Positions 1-11,313 are shown, counted from the first letter of the stretch. The stretch is DNA of 64,000 nucleotides from Plantago ovata (GCA_028274465.1 CM051457.1:49012362-49076361); one strand, 5' to 3'. Notes: generated from the sequence alone by a model not told the origin. Translations and numbers: made by a program.

Positions 1-568
1 TTCGGGGCGTTACAATTTCGTTAGATAACTTGTTATAGCTGAAAAGTTATACTCAAGTGATCTCATCCCAAACCTCTCTAAATGATAAACACCCTTTTCC
101 GGCGTGAAATTCAGGGGGAATTAATCAAGCATAGTGTTGCTGATTATAAGTCCAAAGTTTGGTGGAGAAAAAGGTTACAGTTCTCTAGTTAGGTTGGAAC
201 GAATTAAAAGGTTTGACTACATGAGGCAATTACTTCATCTTGTTTTCCACAAGTGACAAACCAGTCTTATCCTTTCCTCAAAGCAAGTGTGCTTTGGTTT
301 CTGAAGAATCATTAGTGATAGGATTTGTAAGGAACCTCACATCTTATCATAGTGGATTCAGTCCTAGAAAGGACAAAGTGGATTAGTTGAGAGATTACGC
401 CACTCTCAGATACCACTATAAAAGTGTTTGTGTGATTTACTTTAGCGCACTTAGTTTTCAGCAAGCTACATTTCTTGTACTCTCACACTCTGCTCACTTG
501 CTGAAACTAGCACTCTCTGAAAAGCACTTATTGTAAAATACTTCCGCACTCTGTTTTTTTTAGGAAAA

Positions 569-1487
569 TTTTTATTTTACACTGAAACCTATTTCACATT
601 TTTCAAAATGCACTGAAACCTTTGTTTTATTCCAAATTGCACTGAAATCTTTTACTAAAAGTTTCAACTTCCACAAACGTTTAACGGTGTTAAATTTTCC
701 GTTATTTAACCTTTTGTTTTTTCAAATTACACACAAACCTTTGCAAAATAATTTCAAATTACACAAAAAAAAAAATTCTCAAAAATTATAAATAATCCAA
801 TTATTTAATTATTCCATAGAAAGTGAGGCGATTACACGGGTGTTTCCCGGAATGGAGAAGGTCCTCATGAATCATGATGAAAGGACCTAAGCAAAATCGG
901 AAAACGTACTCACTTTGAAACCCTTATGCCCATTACTTTCCAGCAACCATATATAATTGTTGTTACCCCGGCCAATTTAATTTTTATTTTTACCACTAAA
1001 CTATTTTGAGCCCAAAGCAGGTCATAATTACCCGATACCCTCAGATTTCCAAAATCAATAGACCTGTCCTCTGATTTCAAAAAAAAAAAAAAAAGAAAAA
1101 AGATAGGCCTGTCCTCCATTGCCACACTCTGCTTTTCCACTTGAGTATCAAGTCGCCCCTTCTCCATTCCATGAAACACTCCTGTGTTCTTTCCATGAAT
1201 CGCCTATGAACCTTTGAATCTAACGTCTGCATCCTTTCTATAGAATAGTTGGATTATTTACAAGTTTTGAATTTTTTTTTCTTTTTTTTTTGTGTGTAAT
1301 TTGATTTTTTTTGCAAAGATTTGTGTGTAAATTGGAAAAACAAAAGGTTAACTAACGGAAAATTTAACACCGTTAAACGTTTGTGCAATTTGAAATTTTG
1401 GTGAAAGGTTTCTGTGTAATTTGGAATAAAACAAAAGTTTCAGTGCATTTTGAAAAACATGAAATAGGTTTCAGTGCACAATAAAAA
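569..1487. mobile_element. Foldback/MITE-like element with long terminal inverted repeats
   Basis: About 0.9 kb interrupts the SirA LTR. Its two arms are inverted copies of each other over roughly 240 bp: left 569-805, right about 1250-1487. Each arm carries the repeated words CACTGAAACC, TTTTATTCCAAATT and AAACGTTTAACGGTGTTAAA. Weaker inverted similarity continues inward (left 823-865, right 1157-1210, sharing AGGCGATT and GGAATGGAGAAGG). The middle has no credible coding sequence; an 89-codon frame on the - strand at 910-1179 is low complexity. Long arms and no transposase fit a non-autonomous Mutator-like or foldback element. I could not find a clean target-site duplication, so the ends are approximate to about 10 bp and the superfamily is open. 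Confidence 0.68.
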
Positions 1488-1587
1488 GTAATAAGTACTT
1501 GCTGAGAAAGTTAAGTATCAACAAACTCATTACTGAAAAGTAATAAGTACTTGCTGAGAAAGTTAAGTATCAACAAACTCATTACTG
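1484..1587 (+). repeat. 52-bp tandem repeat in SirA LTR
   Basis: Two identical 52-bp units (1484-1535 and 1536-1587) are followed by a partial third unit from 1588. Each unit contains GTACTTGCTGAGAAAG and CATTACTGAAAAGTAAT. The sister LTRs have two diverged units of the same repeat, so SirA has undergone expansion or unequal exchange here, next to the foldback insertion. Confidence 0.85.
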
Positions 1588-1702
1588 AAAAGTAATATGC
1601 ACTTGGTGAGAAAGTTTTAAACAACGAAAAGTTTGAAAAGACTATTCACCCCCCCCCCCCCCCCCGTCTAGTCTTTTCTTGTTGTTTAAATGGACCAACA
1701 AG

Positions 1703-1714
1703 TGGTATCAGAGC
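1703..1714 (+). other. SirA primer binding site (tRNA-Met type)
   Basis: TGGTATCAGAGC lies two bases downstream of the LTR end. It is the standard plant Ty1-copia primer site, complementary to the 3' end of initiator tRNA-Met, and would prime minus-strand DNA synthesis. It fixes the element as + strand. Confidence 0.93.
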
Positions 1715-1812
1715 TGGAGGTTCTTTAACCTTCAGCACTGAACCTAGATCCCCTTAGCTGCTTTCCGTAAATCACTTTCACTTGATCAGTTTGGTAGTCT
1801 TTTGCTGACAGG

Positions 1813-3139
1813 ATGTCGCAAGGAGAAGCTCCCTTGCTGAAGCTGGAAAACTATGAAAAATAGCTGAAGAAGAAGAAGAAGTTCAAAAGGAAATCTGCTG
1901 AAAAGAAGAAGAAGTTCAAAAGGGCTTTGATTGCTGAAGAAAAGAAAAGGCTTCAAGTAAAAATCGATGCTCTTTGCATTGAAACAAGCTCTGAAGACAG
2001 TGAGGTAGAGAGCTCAGACATTGAAGAAGAAGAAGCCTTGACGTAGAGATTGGCAAGGAAGTTTGTGGAATAGCTATGGAAGCTTATCCAGATGTGTCAA
2101 ACTACGAATTCTGCCTCATGGCCGGTCAGGTAAATTGTCCTACCTCTGACTCTGATTCAGAAAGTGAAGATGACATTGACCTTGATAGAATTCAAGTTGA
2201 AATCGAAAGATTTGAAAAACTCTGATTAAACAGCAAGAGAAACTACAGAATGCTGAACTTCTGACTAAGCAAACTACTGAAAAGTACGTCTTGCTGAGGG
2301 TTGAGTAAGAAAAGAAGGATGCTGAAATATTGCATCTCAAGAAGTTAATTGCTGGAGCTACAGAGAAGAATGCTCAAATGGCAATAGAATTCGAAATGTA
2401 TCAGTCCTCAATTCTAAAGTTACTTGCTGAAATACAAGAAATGAAAAAGATGAAAGTCAATTTCAAATCTTATGCGGATGCTAGTAACACGCTGACTAAA
2501 CTAAACTCTTATCTGAGAGATCCATCTCAGAAAGAATGTTTAGGTGCCACGTATGAAGGTAATGATGTAATACTCTTGAGTAAAGACAAATCGCCAATCA
2601 CCTTTGTTCGTGCAACTGATAGTGGTCAACCAGAACTCTATCAATTTTGTCAATCTAAGGTTGCTGAAATAAGCAATCAAGTACCTACGACCGAAAAGCC
2701 CGCTGTTGCTACTCAAAGTAACAAGACTTTAAAAGCAAAAAAGGTTGTTGAAAAGCAAACTATTCAGAAAAAGGATTCTGTAAAGCATTCTGCCAAACAA
2801 GTTGCTGAAAAGCAATTTGTTAAGACTAAAGGCAAGATTACTAAAAGTAATCAGAAGACCTTTGCTGACAAAACTGAATCAAGTAAGGTTGCTGAGACAA
2901 AAGCGCAACATATTCCGAAAAGTGGACATGGATTCAAAACCAAGCAAAATCAACTTTTTCATGAGTATAAGCAAAGTCAGCAAAGATACTTCAAAGAGTT
3001 GAACAAAACCAAGCCTAAGAGTACTGACAAGACTCAAAATGCTAGGACTAGAAGGAGCCTTGCTAGAAAAGAACTTACTGAAAATTATGTTCAGCAAAGG
3101 GTCAACCAAGCAAGACACCACATCAGAAAGTGGACTTGA
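1813..3139 (+). pseudogene. gag: SirA gag remnant lacking the capsid core
   Basis: The frame opens at ATG 1813 with the same first codons as the gag of SirN, but after about 16 codons it reaches a stop and jumps to sequence matching the region just after the SirN zinc knuckle. About 1 kb that encodes the capsid-like core and the CCHC knuckle in SirN is missing. The remaining 3' part, open over 2330-3139, is a Lys/Glu/Ser-rich predicted coiled-coil tail full of VAEK and VAET words. A long tail after the knuckle is typical of Sirevirus Gag. Several stops and frame changes at 1860-2330 make this non-functional. Confidence 0.8.
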
Positions 3140-3290
3140 TTAGCAATGATCAAAAGTCTTTCGGTTCTAAACCCTCTAGTTCCTCAGAAAGTAGAAAACA
3201 AGCCAAGAGTGAAAAACTCAAGACTTGGGTTTCCACTGGACGCTTTCTTGAACATGTTAATGGGCATCCAATATTGGATAATTAACTTGT

Positions 3291-3985
3291 TTGCTCTTGA
3301 TTGTGCAGAATTCGTCCACGGAGACAAACAATGTAATTTGGCACTTTGACAGTGGTTGTGGAAAGCACATGACGGGCAACAAGAAAGACCTTATAAACTA
3401 TAGACGGTGGTCTAAAGGTCCAACAATAAGGTTTGCTGGTGGAGACTTTAGTTCTACTAAAGGTTATGGTGACGTGAAGTTAGGATGCATTACCATTTCG
3501 GGAGTTAGGATGCATTACCCTTTCGGGAGTTCTTTATGTAAAATATCTTAAGTTTAAACTTTTCAGCATGAGTCAATTCGCTGACAAGGGTTACTTCATC
3601 AAAATCAAAATTGATGAATGTAAACTTATAGACTTTGAGACAAAGAAGGTTATTATGGTTGCTAGAAGATCAGGAGGTCTCTATACCGTAGATTGGTCTT
3701 CAGAAATCGTTGAAAAATGCCTTCTCTCAGATCATGATTGCCTTGCTGAAAAAGCATGGTTATGGCATAAACGAATAAGTCACCTAAACTTCAAGACGCT
3801 GAATAAGCTGTCTAAAAAGGCACTTGTAGTTGGATTACCTAAGGTTACTTTTAAGAAGGATGGTGTTTGCAATGCATGTCAGCAAGGAAAGCAAACCAAA
3901 TCTTCTTTCAAGAACAAGGCAGTACCGTCAACTACAAAACCTTTACAACTCTTGCACATGGGCTTGTTTGAATCTTCTTCAACAA
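3291..3985 (+). pseudogene. pol: SirA pol 5' part: protease and start of integrase
   Basis: The translation shows the copia protease motif DSGCGKHMTG, then the gag-pre-integrase zinc region (H..H...C..C around 3770-3890, with HKRISHLN and CNACQQGKQ). It ends in the first integrase strand just before SirN inserted at 3986. A 25-bp tandem duplication at 3481-3530 shifts the frame. The first integrase catalytic Asp is Gly here (HMGLFESSS, where SirN has HMDLFESSS). The gene resumes at 36662 in the same frame once SirN and one copy of aacaa are removed. Confidence 0.87.
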
Positions 3986-5585
3986 TGTTGGTCCCTTTAG
4001 ACAACAAGAAAAGACTAGAGGAGGGGGGTGAATAGTCTTTTCAAACTTTCGTCGTTTAAAACTTTCTCAGCAAGTGCTTATTACTTTTCAGTAATGAGTT
4101 TGCTGATACTTAACTTTCTCAGCAAGCGCAAGTTACTTTGCAGTAACTAGGTTTGCTGATACTTAAAATCAGAGAGCGGAAGTCTTTGATACAATAAGTG
4201 CTCTTTCAGCAAATAAAGGTTTCAGCAAGTGATGTGAGTGACTGTGTACAGATAGATATGATTTGCTAAAAACTAAGTACAGTAAGTAAATCACACAAAC
4301 ACTTTTATAGTGGTATCTGAGAGTGGTGTAATCTCTCAACTAATCTACTTTGTCCTTTCTAGGACTGAATCCACTAAGATATGATTGAGGTTCCTTACAA
4401 CACCTATCTAGAGCGATTCAAACAGAAACCAAAGCACACTTACTTCGTCTCCAACCTAATCTAGAGAACGCAACCTTATTTTCCACCAAACTTGGTACTT
4501 TTAATCAGCAAAACTATGCTCGATTAAGTTCCCCCTGAATATCACGCCTGAAAGGGTGTATTTTCAGTTAGAGAGGTTTGGGATGAGAAAACTTAATTAT
4601 AACTTATTCAGTTACAACAAGTAATCTACGAAACAAAACTTTTAATACTTTTCAGTAATCAAGTTTGATTGTTTCTGGTGTCAAGACTTGTTCTTGTTCG
4701 AAAGAAAGAAAGAACACTTAACTAATTTCTTAGTCGTGCAAATTTTACTTCTTCACAAGTAGCTTTTTCAAGCTTTAAGTCTTGGAACGGATCAATGGCA
4801 GTAGAGAGTATTGAAGGGTTTGTGAGTTTAAGCACAAGTAAGAGTATGATCACGTTGTTGACACACTTCAACTCTTCGCCGGATGACCTCTATTTATAGT
4901 GAAAATAAGGAGCCGTTTGAATTTTAAATTCCAAGGCTTTTGTTCCTTAAGATGTCACTGTCTTGCTTTTGTACTTTCAGCAGCGTCCTTGTTTGTCTTC
5001 TAGTCTTCATGTCCTTCGCGTGCATGCTTTGTATTTAATGCTTATTTGAATAGAATTCAAACAGTAACATTGGAGCGCAAATGTAAATACTTTCAGCAAG
5101 AGGTCACATACGTTCTATCAGCAAGTGGTCAGTCTTAGTTTCAGCAAGCACAACCTACTCTGTCTTTCAGATTTTCACTGATGCAATGTTGTTGCTGAAG
5201 TTTCCACTTTCTGAGAAACATGTGCCTTTGTAGATACCAGTCTTCAGAAATCTTCTAGTCTTCAGATCTTCAAAATCTTCAAGTCTTCAGATCTTTAAAA
5301 TCTTCAAGATTCTGAGCGGTTCTAAATGCTTCAATAGTTTGTTTGTAAAAACAAAGTACATCATCAGCAAATGCTTCAATACGTTTTATTTCTTTTCAGA
5401 AAACACGATACATCATAAGCTTTAAAACCAACCTATCTAGCACCTATTCTAAGTCTTCAGCAAACGTTCCTCTTTTACAATGTCCTTAAAATTCTAAATT
5501 CCTATGGACCTTAAGAGTACTAGTTACTGGACTTTCCTTAATTTAGCATGGTTAATTGCTCATCAAAATTACAAGTTTCCTAAGA
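3986..5585 (-). repeat. SirN 3' LTR
   Basis: This 1,600-bp repeat runs TGTTGGTCCC... to ...TTTCCTAAGA. The expected terminal CA is GA here, whereas the 5' LTR keeps CTAACA. It is nearly identical to 35058-36656. It contains a TATA box on the - strand (CTATAAATAG, reading 4899-4890) and two tandem hairpin-bearing units near 4063-4160. Confidence 0.95.
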
Positions 5586-5600
5586 AATTTCCCCCTTTTT
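5586..5600 (-). other. SirN 3' polypurine tract
   Basis: On the - strand the sequence AAAAAGGGGGAAATT directly precedes the 3' LTR. This is the expected plus-strand primer for reverse transcription. The same tract is present in SirC at 48143-48157. Confidence 0.88.
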
Positions 5601-8600
5601 GATGTTAGCAATCCATGGCTAAATTAATTGTTACCCTTTTAGAGGTTTCTGATGTTGAATAAATCAGTTGATTATTGCAAGCATACTTGAATAATTAAAC
5701 AGTAAGCATAAGTAAATTGCATAATCAAAAACCAATAAGAGTCAAAAGCTTCATTGCTGATAGTTATCTTTGAGAAGTTTACAAGAAGTAACTGAGATAA
5801 CTAAACAAAATCAGCAAACAAAACTTTAACAAAGAAACTATTACAGAGAGTTAAGCTCTTCCAGAAGATTTTCTCAAAATCTTTCTTACACTCTTCTCAG
5901 CAAGTGCAGTAAATTCAACACAGTCCTTTTCGTAGTTTTCCAGAAGCCTACGGACTTGTAGTTGAAGAATTCATCCATTTTTGTAGGCAGTATGATGATG
6001 CTTTTCAACATTCATTTCCATGTAGTGAGTTACCCACAAATGCATGCCCCAATTGCTGGCATGGAGAAGCTATGTATCTGAAATGCTTTTAGGATGAATC
6101 TTTCTTAGCCAGAGAAGATCTTCTTCTTGATCCTTAGCAGTGAGATAAAAATACTCATAAGGAATCAATCCAAGTCTCTTCTTTGTTTTCTTGGTTACTG
6201 GGTCAGAGTAGTAAGCAATGCCAGGTGGTTTTATCAAATCTGGTTCTTGTCTATAAGTCTTACCAATGGAAGTTCTTCTTACTGAGACCTCAAGATTCAA
6301 CCATCTCCCAGCAATATTTCTTGGGAGGGATTCTTCCCTTTGTTTTCTTTGTACCTTGAGTTCAATCCATGTGAACATTTGGTTCAATATGGCTGTAGGA
6401 AAGAACTCATTTACCAGCAAGTCTTCCAGCTTTAAGATCCAGCAACCATGAATGTTTCTGATCACATTCTGAGTGGTTTCATCGTTGTTGGTCTTTTTAT
6501 ACTCGATGCCGGAGCCAATAGCAATGCTGGCCAGCCTCTTTTATTCCTGTCTTTGCCTTCTTCTTCTTGATTTAGCATTGTCATGATCTCTTGCTGAAGA
6601 GTCAGACGAGAAATGCTTTGAATGGCCAGACGGAGTCAAGGCTGTTAATGGTCTAGCTCTTATGGCTTGAGCTATTGTCTGATTATCATCAGCTTCATCA
6701 TCTTCATTCAGATTTTGATGACTTTCAGTATGGCAAGAATCTTGAGTTTCAGCAGCAGTTTTTCTCTTTTTGGTACTTGCTGAATTTAACTCAGATTCTG
6801 CTTGCCTTTTAGAACTTTGCTCTTTTTCAGCAAGCGGTTCTATGGGCAGTGGCTCATCAACAGTAGGAGGAGGGGTTTGGTTTCTCTTTCTGGTACTTCT
6901 CTTTTCCCCCTTAGACATGGATTGCAACATCGGAGTGATGTGCTGAGAATATAACTCATTGCAATTTTCAGCAAGAGTGCTTACACTGTTATACTTCATG
7001 ATGATTTGTTGCTGATCAGAAGTCATTTTTTACAACTCTTTTTGAATGCTCATCATGTTTTCTTCATGTCTTTTCTCTGTTGCGGCCTTATCATCCATGA
7101 AAGTTCGAGCCTTTACTAGAGCGGTCTTTGCTAGCTTGAGAGCTTGACTTACATCTTCTTCATAGCTCTTGTGATAAAGACTGATGTCTTTCTGAGCTAT
7201 TGTAAGAGTGGTAGTGCGTCTCAGCACCGTAGCCAATATTTTCTCAATGTCAAGTGGGCTCTCAGCAAGCAATGCCTCATCTTCTGCTTTGCAGGCATCA
7301 TGAACTTTCTTCAGTGCCAAAATTCTAGGAGTAAACTCCTCAACTCTTGGGAACAACACTAGGTTTGGGGTCAAGGAATGAACTTTAAGTTCTGAAGCAA
7401 ACTGATCATCCTTTAGCAGCAACTCTCCTCTTAGATCATCATCTATATCATTTATCTAGTAAGGAGGAGGAATTTGAACAACTTTGGGGTCTCTTTTGGA
7501 TTGTTCATCCTCATTTGCTGATAAGTCATCATCATCCTCAGATTCATCAAGGTCAGCAACCTTGGAACCTAAGTCAGCAGCTTCATTTCCTTTTGGTTGA
7601 GTGGTTGCTGATGGCAACACTTCAGACTCAACAACTGGAGTTTCACCAATAGTTAGTTTTAATTGAGTAGTTGTTGAGGGCAACGTTTGAGACTCAATAA
7701 CTGGAGTTTCGCCAGTAGTTAGTTTTAATTGAGTTTGAGACTCAATTACTGGAGTTTCGCCAGTAGTAAATGGAAGGGAGGGGACTTCCTTTAGTCTTAC
7801 TCCTGAAGATTCACCAATATCTAGATCCTTTGTATGCCTTGCATGGACCAATAGACTGTTCTGTAGAGCTCGTTGGTAATCTTCATCCAATTCATCTTCA
7901 TCATCAAGTTTTGCATCAGTGACCTTGGCATCAGAAATTTGGTTCTTGCCATTTTTCAAGGCAGCCCGTTTTCTGGCATATTCTTCTTCAGTATCAGCAC
8001 CTTGTACAGGTGCTTGATTTTCAGCAGTAGCAGGAGCAGGTTGAGATTCTTGCTGAGGTTGTGGTTGTTCAGCTTGCTGATTGTATTGTTGATCATTTTC
8101 AGCAACTGTTAATTTCAAACCACCAGCATCAGGACTTGGACCTTGATTGTCATCATCATCGTCTTTCTTGTGAATCTTTCCCTTCATCATCACTGGGATC
8201 GGTGGGAATATTTTCATCTTCTTCCTCTTCATCATCATCGGTCAGAATTACTAGCTCGAGATGCTTGTACAAAGCAATACTCGTCACTTCCTCTTCCTCA
8301 TTTATTTTGTGGGGATCAGCCACCACGGGTACAAATGAACCCTTGAGCATCACAGCTTGTTCAGTTGGAGAGGCACTCTTGAATTTTGTCTTCATATTCT
8401 CTCTGATTTGAGCAATCATATTTGAACTCATTTGCTGAGAATATGTGATTTCTTCAGGAAGTATGGAATGAACGAATGTCTCGAGCTTTAGCAGAGAAGA
8501 TCTCTTTTCTCATTAGATAGATGAAGATGGAGATCAGAGAAATCCATTCGCATGTATCTTTGCCAGTTGCTGACGGGCTTAGCAACTCTTGACAAAGTTG

Positions 8601-8685
8601 TTCGCTTGAAATTGAAGTATAGTTCCTCAGAACTTACTTGTTGATCTTCACTGATGAGCACCACTTCAGTGTTCTCCTTTAGAGC

Positions 8686-8760
8686 CTAAAAAAGAAAGGT
8701 ATTTAGATCAGGATTGGTTTGGATAATTGCTTTAGAGTTCAAAGCTGAAACATGAATTAC
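8686..8760 (-). other. Putative 75-nt intron in SirN ORF3 (third)
   Basis: On the - strand CAG|GTAATTCATG begins the segment and a T-rich tract ending TTTTTTTAG closes it. The TAG of the acceptor is also the stop that ends the open frame here, so splicing would remove the stop. The equivalent acceptor in SirC reads CAT. Confidence 0.5.
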
Positions 8761-8838
8761 CTGCTGAGATTCAACAAGCTCATGTTGTACAATTTCCATT
8801 CCATGAGGACCTTGAGTAGCATCCTCCATTTGTTCATC

Positions 8839-8910
8839 CTGAAATAAACTTGAGTTAGATACAAGTACTAAGCTGTCAAACTTAGTTTTATTACCAAAAA
8901 CATTAACTAC
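8839..8910 (-). other. Putative 72-nt intron in SirN ORF3 (second)
   Basis: On the - strand CATCAG|GTAGTTAATG opens and GTTTATTTCAG|GATGAAC closes it. SirC keeps both sites at 51303-51374. The length is a multiple of three with no stop, so a coding reading is also possible. Confidence 0.45.
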
Positions 8911-8979
8911 CTGATGAGCAGGGAGTGGTGATTCTAGTGCAGAGGCTTTAGCAACCATCTGACTTGCATCTTGAGAAGT

Positions 8980-9054
8980 CTGTAGAGATAACATAATATT
9001 AGAAAAAGAATAAGTTTCAGAATTTGAAGTTTTACTGATGGTTGAGTTATCTAC
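8980..9054 (-). other. Putative 75-nt intron in SirN ORF3 (first)
   Basis: On the - strand CAGCAG|GTAGATAACT opens and TATCTCTACAG|ACTTCTC closes it, with a T-rich 3' part. SirC keeps the GT and AG positions. It is also open in frame, so the alternative is ordinary coding sequence. Confidence 0.45.
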
Positions 9055-10084
9055 CTGCTGAAGAAGGACAGGTTGTGGCTCAGTCCTTTCAGCATTAACA
9101 GTTTCTTCATTTTCTGGGACTGTTTCTTCAGCAGACTTCTTGTCTTGCTCTGTTTGAGAAAGCTGCGCGGTTTCAGTAATCTCCCTTGTCTCTGAAATGA
9201 CAAGTTGAGCAGAAGCATCTTGACCTTTAAGCTCACTGCTTGTCATGAAGACATCAATGGATTTGTTGGATGATTCTTCAATCTCCAACTCCATTTGTTG
9301 GCTTATTGCTTCCAGTACAAGCTGGACTTTGTCTATTGATGTCTTTGGTGAACTTGGGCCAGTATTCTCAGCATCACAAGATGCGTCGTTGAATAGTGCT
9401 TCTTGTGTTTCAGCAACTTCTGGAACTTGAACCATTGATGTCTCAGCAACTGGTTCTTCAGCAACCGGGGTTTCAGCAACTTGATGAGTTGCTTGTTTAG
9501 CAACCATCTTTTCAGCAGCATCAGTAAGTGCCGCTTTTTGCAGATCAGCAGCAATATCACTTGCTGGTTCCATAGTTGGATCATCTAGATTATCTACAAT
9601 GTAGATATCTGGAACTTGGGCAGGAATTTCATTTCCACTGCCTTGTGGTCTGTTCTCAGTAGAAGGATCAACGTTGAGTCGATCATTGAAGGCTTCCGCA
9701 AACACATCAATGCTGCTGACATAGGCTTCAGTAACTATCTTTTCAACATCTACTGGAACTTGCATTTCAGCAATTGTCTGGGAATTGTCTGAGAGGTCAT
9801 GGACAATGGGAACTGACTTGCGAGCCAGTGTTTTCTTCCTTGTGTTACTTGTCCTTTTCCTCTTTGGTACAGGATTTTCTGATGACGCTGCAGTCTGAGT
9901 GTCATCATCAGCTTTCCTCTTTTTCTTGTTAGATTTCTTCAGTTTCCCAGCAGATACGTCAGCGGTTGCATTTTCAGCAACGGCTGTTGTACACGTACCT
10001 TGTTGATTATCTTCTACAGCAGTTTCATCTTTATCACCACCATCTACAGCAGTTTCATCTCTAAGTTGCTGAGTGGTGACATCT

Positions 10085-10186
10085 GCAGCTGTTGTATACC
10101 TTTCTTGCTGGCTTGTGCTGACAACATTTGCAGCTGTTGTATACCTTTCTTGCTGGCTTGTGCTGACAACATTTGCAGCTGTTGTC
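10085..10186 (-). repeat. 45-bp tandem repeat inside SirN ORF3
   Basis: Two identical 45-bp units (10085-10129, 10130-10174) and a partial third encode the 15-residue repeat TTAANVVSTSQQERY in the linker after the N-terminal domain. SirC and SirA have diverged, non-identical versions, so the perfect copy in SirN is a recent duplication. Confidence 0.85.
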
Positions 10187-11313
10187 TTTTTAGATTTTTC
10201 AAGTTTCTTGCCAGCAGTCTTAGGTACATTCTGCTTGTAGAAGGATCTTCCCACATTGCATACAGATTTCTTGATTGGCAATGGGTTTCTAAGCTGAATC
10301 CTGAAATGTTCAAGGATATAGCATATCTTTATTCCATACATAACTGGAAAGGAAGGTGAGACCTTGTTGTCTTCTACCTTTACCTTGAACTTAGTGACAC
10401 AATCAACAAGCCTGTTGAAAATGTACTTAGCCTAGTTAAGTTCCGTTTTATTTTCATGGATATGCATCAGCAGCAGCCATCTTCTCAGGCCTACTTGGTC
10501 TATTCCTCCGACTTGGGAGTCCAAAACTTTTATCAGTAGCAGAGCTACTAGACTAAGTGAATGGCAGAGATGCTTCCTTTTAACGTGCTTTGTCCAAGTC
10601 ACGGGAGCAATCTCTCCTTTCTTCATTTTCTCATTTTTGACGTCACAGTAGAAAGCTTCAATTTCTTCGTCAGTGTCAGTGACGTCATCTTCAGTTCCAG
10701 TGGTTGGAATCTGAAAGATTTTGCTAAATCAGTCCATTTCAGGAAGATTTGCGAGTTCTGAACTGTAGTAAAGATCACTTTTTTCAGTGACTCCTTTACT
10801 ATCAGTAAGGGACTGGATTTCTGCATTATTGTAGAACTCCATTGTGTCTATCATGCTCACTTGCTTAGTGCGAGCAGATATAAAGTTCATGAGGCCTTGT
10901 TGCTTGATAAATTCAAGCGCCTCTTCATTTTCTTCATCGAGTTCTTGTTCATAGAAGTATCGAATGTACTTCTCCTTTGCAAATCCGCCCCATTGCATCA
11001 TCATCTCACACTTTGCAGTGTCAAGATATGACGGAGGCATAGGTTTTTCCGATATCCTATCGTATTTCAACACAACTTTCGTTGTGTTTGGTGCCGGAGT
11101 AGTCACCGGAGCAGTGCGTTTCTCAGCACTGTCAACCTTAGATGACTTTGAGGACTTAGAGGACTGTCTCTTTGGTGCCATTTCTTTTCATAGAGAAGAA
11201 AGTGTACGAAAAAGATAGTTTGCTTTTTGACCGGAGGTACAGTAGATTAAGGCTAAAATTTGCAGAGAAAGGAAATGTGAGTTAAAGAATTTTGTCATTT
11301 CTCTAACTCCTTC

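Larger units (their letters stand above)
1..1700 (+). repeat. SirA 5' LTR, partial (Sirevirus-like Ty1-copia)
   Basis: This is the right-hand part of the 5' long terminal repeat of the outer copia element SirA. It ends in GGACCAACA at 1700, and two bases later a tRNA-Met-type primer site begins. The sequence is the reverse complement of the LTRs at 3986-5585, 35058-36656 and 46651-48142, so the family is the same and the orientation is opposite. The LTR start lies outside the window. It is enlarged by a foldback insertion (about 569-1487) and by a 52-bp repeat expansion (from 1484). A run of 17 C at 1649-1665 corresponds to G-runs of 6, 9 and 11 in the sister LTRs. The family TATA box (CTATAAATAG in the sisters) should lie left of the window. 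Confidence 0.88.
5851..11181 (-). pseudogene. SirN ORF3: large accessory coding region downstream of RNase H
   Basis: The ORF starts at ATG 11181 (MAPKRQSSKSS...) and can be followed to a stop at 5851-5853, which is far longer than usual for copia. The N-terminal about 300 residues resemble the plant-transposon accessory domain found in Athila and Sirevirus envelope-like proteins (words WGGFAKEKYIRYFYEQ, GGIDQVGLRRW, MHIHENKTELNW). This is followed by a nuclear-localisation-like KKKRK stretch, a long Ala/Val/Glu/Thr-rich acidic linker, and a coiled-coil region (about 7420-6900). I see no signal peptide or membrane segment, so an envelope role is unsupported. Frameshifts near 10770 and 8430 and several stops break it. 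SirC carries the same gene and SirA its first third. Conserved GT...AG segments inside it look like introns. Confidence 0.72.

Noticed and set aside
1649..1665. Run of 17 C as a possible regulatory or i-motif element
   Set aside because: It is a length-variable homopolymer present in every family LTR (6-17 bases); slippage is sufficient.
7873..8411. + strand frames opposite ORF3 of SirN (Ser/His/Phe-rich)
   Set aside because: These are the complement of the Asp/Glu-rich coding repeats (ATC runs) of ORF3 on the - strand.
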